From NCBI GenBank assembly GCA_963592185.1, contig CAVAVT010000057.1:1-9939 (forward strand): a DNA stretch of 9,939 nt. Direction: 5' to 3'. This document shows, piece by piece, positions 6,693 through 9,939 of this stretch. This DNA comes from CAVAVT01 sp963592185 (GTDB taxonomy: Bacteria > Bacillota > Negativicutes > Selenomonadales > Selenomonadaceae). Position 1 is the stretch's first letter; each line of letters opens with the position of its first letter. The notes beneath the pieces were generated by a model. It searched no databases. It saw only the letters and a list, made by a program, of their open reading frames with translations, and had not been told where the DNA came from. Made by a program: the position numbers and the translations under genes.

Positions 6693-6980
6693 TTATTCCT
6701 CTTCTGACTTTACGATCATGTGCTTAAGGATATCGTCTGTAATCTTCATTACACGATCAAGCTCGTTCATGCAAGCAGGCTCAGCCTCGACATTCAGCAG
6801 AGTGTAGAAACCCTCTGTGTTGTCCTTGATCTCATAAGCAAGGCGACGCTTGCCCCAACGATCTTCCTTTTCAATCGTACCACCATTGTCAGAGATAAGC
6901 TTCGAGAACTTCTCGATTACAGCGTTGGTTGCATCCTCTTCCATCGGCTTTACGATGAATATGACTTCGTACTTTCTCAC
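6693..6980 (-). CDS. rpsF: 30S ribosomal protein bS6, GTG start
   Basis: A 95-residue S6 that binds S18 and 16S rRNA on the small-subunit platform. It opens M-R-K-Y-E-V-I-F-I-V and has the family's W-G-K-R-R-L-A-Y-E-I segment at about 43-52. The start is GTG at 6980, preceded three bases away by AGGAGGTGAT, a near-complete match to the 16S rRNA tail. It is the first gene of the operon, and its promoter and leader lie upstream. In other bacteria the S6:S18 complex represses this operon through the leader RNA; I could not find the known CCG-bulge motif here. Confidence 0.97.
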   Translation of the reverse strand: MRKYEVIFIVKPMEEDATNAVIEKFSKLISDNGGTIEKEDRWGKRRLAYEIKDNTEGFYTLLNVEAEPACMNELDRVMKITDDILKHMIVKSEEE

Positions 6981-6983
6981 GAA

Positions 6984-6993
6984 ATCACCTCCT
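6984..6993 (-). promoter_or_regulatory. Near-perfect Shine-Dalgarno for rpsF
   Basis: AGGAGGTGAT on the minus strand is fully complementary to the usual 3' end of 16S rRNA. It lies 3 bases before the GTG start and explains efficient use of a non-ATG codon. Confidence 0.85.
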
Positions 6994-7007
6994 CCTTTGG
7001 TCTTTGA

Positions 7008-7054
7008 CTCCCCTTCTCATGGGAGCAGGGAAGGCTCAAACAAATATTCGAACC
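7008..7054 (-). promoter_or_regulatory. Folded 5' leader of the rpsF operon
   Basis: Two hairpins can form in the minus-strand transcript before rpsF. The first is GGTTCGAA-TATTTG-TTTGAGCC (7033-7054), fully paired over 8 bp with two G-U wobbles. The second is CTCCC pairing with GGGAG around 8 nt (7008-7025), close to the ribosome site. An autoregulatory role by S6:S18 is plausible from what is known of this operon, but the known CCG bulge is not visible. Confidence 0.4.
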
Positions 7055-7075
7055 TATCTGTCTTGCGACTTTACA

Positions 7076-7104
7076 ATCATATCATTTTTAAAAGGCCTAT
7101 GCAA
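7076..7104 (-). promoter_or_regulatory. Promoter of the rpsF-ssb-rpsR operon
   Basis: On the minus strand TTGCAT (7099-7104) and TATGAT (7076-7081) are separated by exactly 17 bp, with A-rich sequence upstream that could act as an UP element. Transcription would begin near 7069. Confidence 0.75.
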
Positions 7105-7176
7105 GGAAATAAAGAAAAAAATATTATTAGAATATGAAAAGCTTCCAGACAAAAATTTTAATTAAAAACAGGAAAC

Positions 7177-7233
7177 TTTCCGACTATACTCCGTTTTATT
7201 TTCTATAATATATGAATTTCCGATCATACTCCG
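7177..7233. repeat. Pair of 17-bp direct repeats 40 bp apart
   Basis: TTTCCGACTATACTCCG (7177-7193) and TTTCCGATCATACTCCG (7217-7233) match at 15 of 17 positions, with starts exactly 40 bp apart. Each copy holds two TCCG half-sites 11 bp apart (7179/7190 and 7219/7230). The pattern suggests two binding sites for a regulator reading tandem half-sites on one face of the helix. Confidence 0.6.
7180..7209 (+). promoter_or_regulatory. Predicted promoter of the ATPase gene
   Basis: A perfect -10 box TATAAT lies at 7204-7209, with a weak -35 (CCGACT, 7180-7185) 18 bp upstream inside the first 17-bp repeat. The start would be near 7216, right at the second repeat. An alternative promoter is TTGAAT (7243-7248), 17 bp, TAAGAT (7266-7271), which would give a very short leader. 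Confidence 0.5.
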
Positions 7234-7292
7234 ATAAATTTGTTGAATATCATAAATTATCAGAGTAAGATATTATTAGTGAGGTGATTGTG

Positions 7293-8501
7293 ATGATTTA
7301 CAGACCCCTTTATGTTGATAAAATTATGGCATATACTGATACTCCCTTTGTTAAGGTTCTAACCGGCATACGCCGCTGCGGAAAGTCCACCATTTTGAAA
7401 ATGATTATGGAGCAGCTCCAGTCAAACGGCGTTCCTTCGGATCGGATAGTCATCATGCGCCTAGACTCCATGGAATGCGATGACATGTCAGCAAAGGACA
7501 TGTATAAAGCCATCAAGGAAAAGCTCAGTTCTAAGGGCAAAACCTATCTATTCCTTGACGAAGTTCAGGAAATTGAAGGATGGGAAAAAGTAGTCAACTC
7601 ACTGTTGACGGATTTCGATGTTGACCTCTACGTCACCGGCTCAAATTCAAGAATGATGTCTTCAGAAATCTCCACCTATCTCACAGGGCGGTATATCACG
7701 TTCCGTATCTACACCCTGTCATTCGAAGAATATCTGATATTCAAGGAACAATATACCAAGCTTAAGGATATTCATGCAGAACTTGCGGACTATATCCGCC
7801 TCGGTGGCTTCCCAGCAACCCATTTGAGGGAATTTTCTCAGGATGAGATTTATACAATCATTCGTGACATCTACAACTCCACCATTTTCACAGACATAGT
7901 AAAAAGGAATCAGATTCGCAAAGTCGACCAGCTTGAAAGAGTTGTCCGCTATACTTTCTCTAATGTAGGAAATCCTTTTTCCGCAAAGACCATTTCCAAT
8001 TACTTAAAATCCGAACATCGGGCCATCGACCCGGAAACCGTCTACAGTTATTTGGATAAATTAGAAAAGGCCTATATCTTGCACAAATGTCCCCGATATA
8101 ATTTGCAAGGAAAGGAAATATTGAAAACCCAGGAAAAATTTTATCTTGCGGATACAGCTCTTCGTTACAGCGTTTTAGGCTATACGCCGGACAGTGTGGC
8201 ATCCAGTCTTGAAAATGTGGTATATCTTGAACTTTGCCGCCGGGGATACACTGTCACCATAGGAAAAACCCCAGATGGCGAAGTGGATTTTGTAGCTCAA
8301 AAGCAGAATGACCGGATATATGTCCAAGTAACCCAGGAAATTCAGTCAGAAAAAACAGAACGCCGGGAATATGACCGGCTGCTGGAAATACGGGACAACT
8401 ACCCTAAATACGTATTGCGGACGGATGTATTCTCCGGTGGAAATTACCAGGGAATAAAAAGTATGCATGTAGCAGATTTCCTGCTGAGCAAGGAATATTA
8501 A
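7293..8501 (+). CDS. AAA_14 / DUF4143 ATP-binding protein
   Basis: A 402-residue P-loop ATPase of a large, patchily distributed family whose job is unknown. The N-terminal AAA_14 domain has Walker A G25-I-R-R-C-G-K31-S-T33, Walker B Y-L-F-L-D89-E90, and a later sensor-like segment T-G-S-N-S-R. The C-terminal DUF4143 part ends in a nuclease-like core, G-E330-V-D332-F then V-Q345-V-T, where a true PD-(D/E)xK enzyme would have E-x-K; the Lys is absent, so cleavage activity is doubtful. The start is ATG at 7293 with GAGGTGAT just upstream; the GTG at 7284 lies inside that ribosome site. It is the only plus-strand gene here, divergent from rpsF, and its own promoter seems to carry a repeat-type operator. 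There is no adjacent partner gene, so no defence or toxin role can be claimed. Confidence 0.88.
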   Translation: MIYRPLYVDKIMAYTDTPFVKVLTGIRRCGKSTILKMIMEQLQSNGVPSDRIVIMRLDSMECDDMSAKDMYKAIKEKLSSKGKTYLFLDEVQEIEGWEKVVNSLLTDFDVDLYVTGSNSRMMSSEISTYLTGRYITFRIYTLSFEEYLIFKEQYTKLKDIHAELADYIRLGGFPATHLREFSQDEIYTIIRDIYNSTIFTDIVKRNQIRKVDQLERVVRYTFSNVGNPFSAKTISNYLKSEHRAIDPETVYSYLDKLEKAYILHKCPRYNLQGKEILKTQEKFYLADTALRYSVLGYTPDSVASSLENVVYLELCRRGYTVTIGKTPDGEVDFVAQKQNDRIYVQVTQEIQSEKTERREYDRLLEIRDNYPKYVLRTDVFSGGNYQGIKSMHVADFLLSKEY

Positions 8502-8521
8502 AATTGACTCATTAATTTATA

Positions 8522-8534
8522 CCACTATCAGTGG
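8522..8534. terminator. Small hairpin between convergent genes
   Basis: CCACT-ATC-AGTGG forms a 5-bp stem in the 48-bp gap between the ATPase gene and the convergent membrane-protein gene. Only short, interrupted T runs follow on either strand, so it is at best a weak two-way terminator. Confidence 0.3.
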
Positions 8535-8549
8535 CTTTGAAAAAATAAC

Positions 8550-9939
8550 CTAATCGCCATCAAATTCTGCAGCAGCTTTACGAATTCTAGCTGAAAATAG
8601 CTCTTCATGCTCTGGATAATACCTATCATAATAATCAGCAAGATATTCATAGTCAGATGAGTCAAAACCACTTATTTTTTCATAAATATATGCGGTTACA
8701 TTATTATCTAGTGGAAAACTTTTATTTATTTTCTTAAAGTGCCGCCCAATAGGTGACTCAGATTTCCTGATTTCTTCACACAGAAAACGAACCACCTCTT
8801 GTGAACCTTCGGCCAAATGCAATTGAACCGGATCTGTAACTACAATATAATCTGCCTTTAAAAAATCTGGATTAAATCCATCACGTAAGTCTACATCTGC
8901 TGTTGCATACATGTGGTGAAGTGCACCACTAGCATATGGTTTGTTCAGTGACTCCATAATACTGTGATTTAATACCCCTCCACTGGCGCAGACATAAACG
9001 TGTTTTCCAGATTCATCGGTTAGGTTATTTAAAAAATTAGCAATACAATGAAGCTGATCTATGTCATTTCTCTTCATAGGATTATAAGTTTGTGCATAAA
9101 CAGATGATATAACAGCAACATATGGTCTGATTGCAGGATAAAAACAATTCATAGTTCCAACGCCAAAAAATACAGCTATAACAAAAGCCATAATTTTTTT
9201 ATAAATTTGCTTATTCAGCAGCTCAATAATCTGATAAATACCCAATATCATAAGAATACATACTGTTCCTGCTATTGTATAGATATGTTGTTGACCCATA
9301 ATCTGCACATGGAAAAATGACGATATTGTTACTACCATCGAACATGCACAAAACAAGGTTAATTTCCTTGCCTTTTTTGAAATTAACGAAAGAACAACTG
9401 CTACTCCTGCCAAAATCAGGGGCATTGGACCTAACTGCGTAACGATAGCATTTATTTTGGTCATTAAATCAGCATCATACGCTTGATATTGAAAAGCATA
9501 ATTATTTTTTAGAATTTTTAAAACAAGCCGATTAAAAAATATCAGTAATATTGATGTAGCTACAGTCACAACTATAATAAGATTTAAAATTGCATTTCGA
9601 AACTTATTCTTCCATTCACTACACCCACGAATTTTAATAATTTTATACATGGAATAAAGAAACATCGCACTGATATATCCCACACCAAAATATGCAAAAT
9701 AACGTCTGAATAAAAAAGCTGTGAGAAGAAGCCCAGATATCATGATACTCCTTATCACCTGCTTCCTATTCAAAGACAATACATCATAATCCACGAACAG
9801 TAAAATAGCCAAAAGAGCAGGAATCATACAAGCAACGTCGATATAGCCATGAAGCATTGCATAATAAAACGGAGTAAATGCAGCCACTAAGAATACTGTA
9901 AATGCAAACCATTTATGTTTCATTGGGTTCATCACAAAT
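8550..9939 (-). CDS. Multi-span membrane protein, possibly GT-C glycosyltransferase (5' end cut off)
   Basis: At least 461 residues are visible and the reading frame is still open at the right edge. No ribosome site precedes the first start-like codons near 9935, so the true start is probably outside the window. About nine membrane segments fill roughly residues 8-270. A soluble, probably external, C-terminal domain of about 190 residues follows (Y-A-Q-T-Y-N-P-M-K-R-N-D onward). This layout fits GT-C membrane glycosyltransferases or related envelope-polymer proteins, but the catalytic acidic loop near the N terminus would be in the missing part. I do not recognise a specific family. The stop is TAG. 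The gene is clearly richer in A/T and in ATA/AAA/TTA codons than its neighbours, which fits a transferred surface-polysaccharide gene. Confidence 0.6.
   Translation of the reverse strand, partial: FVMNPMKHKWFAFTVFLVAAFTPFYYAMLHGYIDVACMIPALLAILLFVDYDVLSLNRKQVIRSIMISGLLLTAFLFRRYFAYFGVGYISAMFLYSMYKIIKIRGCSEWKNKFRNAILNLIIVVTVATSILLIFFNRLVLKILKNNYAFQYQAYDADLMTKINAIVTQLGPMPLILAGVAVVLSLISKKARKLTLFCACSMVVTISSFFHVQIMGQQHIYTIAGTVCILMILGIYQIIELLNKQIYKKIMAFVIAVFFGVGTMNCFYPAIRPYVAVISSVYAQTYNPMKRNDIDQLHCIANFLNNLTDESGKHVYVCASGGVLNHSIMESLNKPYASGALHHMYATADVDLRDGFNPDFLKADYIVVTDPVQLHLAEGSQEVVRFLCEEIRKSESPIGRHFKKINKSFPLDNNVTAYIYEKISGFDSSDYEYLADYYDRYYPEHEELFSARIRKAAAEFDGD

Larger units (their letters stand above)
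6981..7292. other. Divergent intergenic region between rpsF and the ATPase gene
   Basis: This 312-bp gap separates two divergent genes. From left to right it holds the rpsF ribosome site, a folded leader of about 89 nt, the rpsF promoter (7076-7104), an A-rich stretch with the perfect 12-bp palindrome TTTTAATTAAAA (7156-7167), then a pair of 17-bp repeats around a predicted plus-strand promoter, and the ATPase ribosome site (GAGGTGAT, 7281-7288). I see no coding region or RNA gene in it. Confidence 0.7.

Noticed and set aside
7177..7233. A minimal CRISPR array
   Set aside because: Only two imperfect copies with a 23-bp gap, overlapping a promoter, and no cas genes; an operator pair fits better.
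7293..9939. A two-gene defence or toxin system formed by the ATPase and the membrane protein
   Set aside because: The genes converge, differ in base composition and share no operon; nothing in either sequence shows an effector role.

Overview
The window looks like a chromosomal segment of a low-to-mid GC Firmicute. An rpsF-ssb-rpsR operon, strong AGGAGG-type ribosome binding sites, GTG and TTG starts and a COG1313-type radical SAM gene support this. The S18 sequence and the overall gene mix suggest the Negativicutes (Selenomonas-like), but that placement is inference from memory and was not searched.

Layout. From base 1 to about 6980 every gene lies on the minus strand. Reading in the direction of transcription (right to left) they are: rpsF, ssb and rpsR (S6, SSB, S18) with a promoter, a folded leader and a strong terminator; a ClC-type chloride transporter; a DeoR-family regulator with its own promoter; an LTA-synthase-like membrane sulfatase-fold enzyme preceded by an intrinsic terminator; a PflX-type (COG1313) radical SAM protein; and a small membrane-anchored HMA metal-binding protein with its own promoter, an operator-like palindrome and a terminator. 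On the plus strand from 7293 is an AAA_14/DUF4143 ATPase. It converges on an AT-rich minus-strand gene for a multi-span membrane protein that runs off the right edge.

How the genes work together. The ribosomal/SSB operon is core translation and replication machinery. The LTA-synthase-like gene and the radical SAM gene are 48 bases apart and probably co-transcribed. The HMA protein is an independent metal-responsive unit. The ATPase and the membrane protein look like accessory genes at the edge of the conserved block.

Most notable points: a 19-bp palindrome of CsoR type fills the 17-bp promoter spacer of the HMA gene; the ClC protein has glutamine where the gating glutamate normally sits; an intrinsic terminator lies inside the only route of transcription into the LTA-synthase-like gene, whose likely start is TTG; and a 17-bp repeat, with copies exactly 40 bp apart, brackets the predicted promoter of the ATPase gene. 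I did not find a convincing new multi-gene system.
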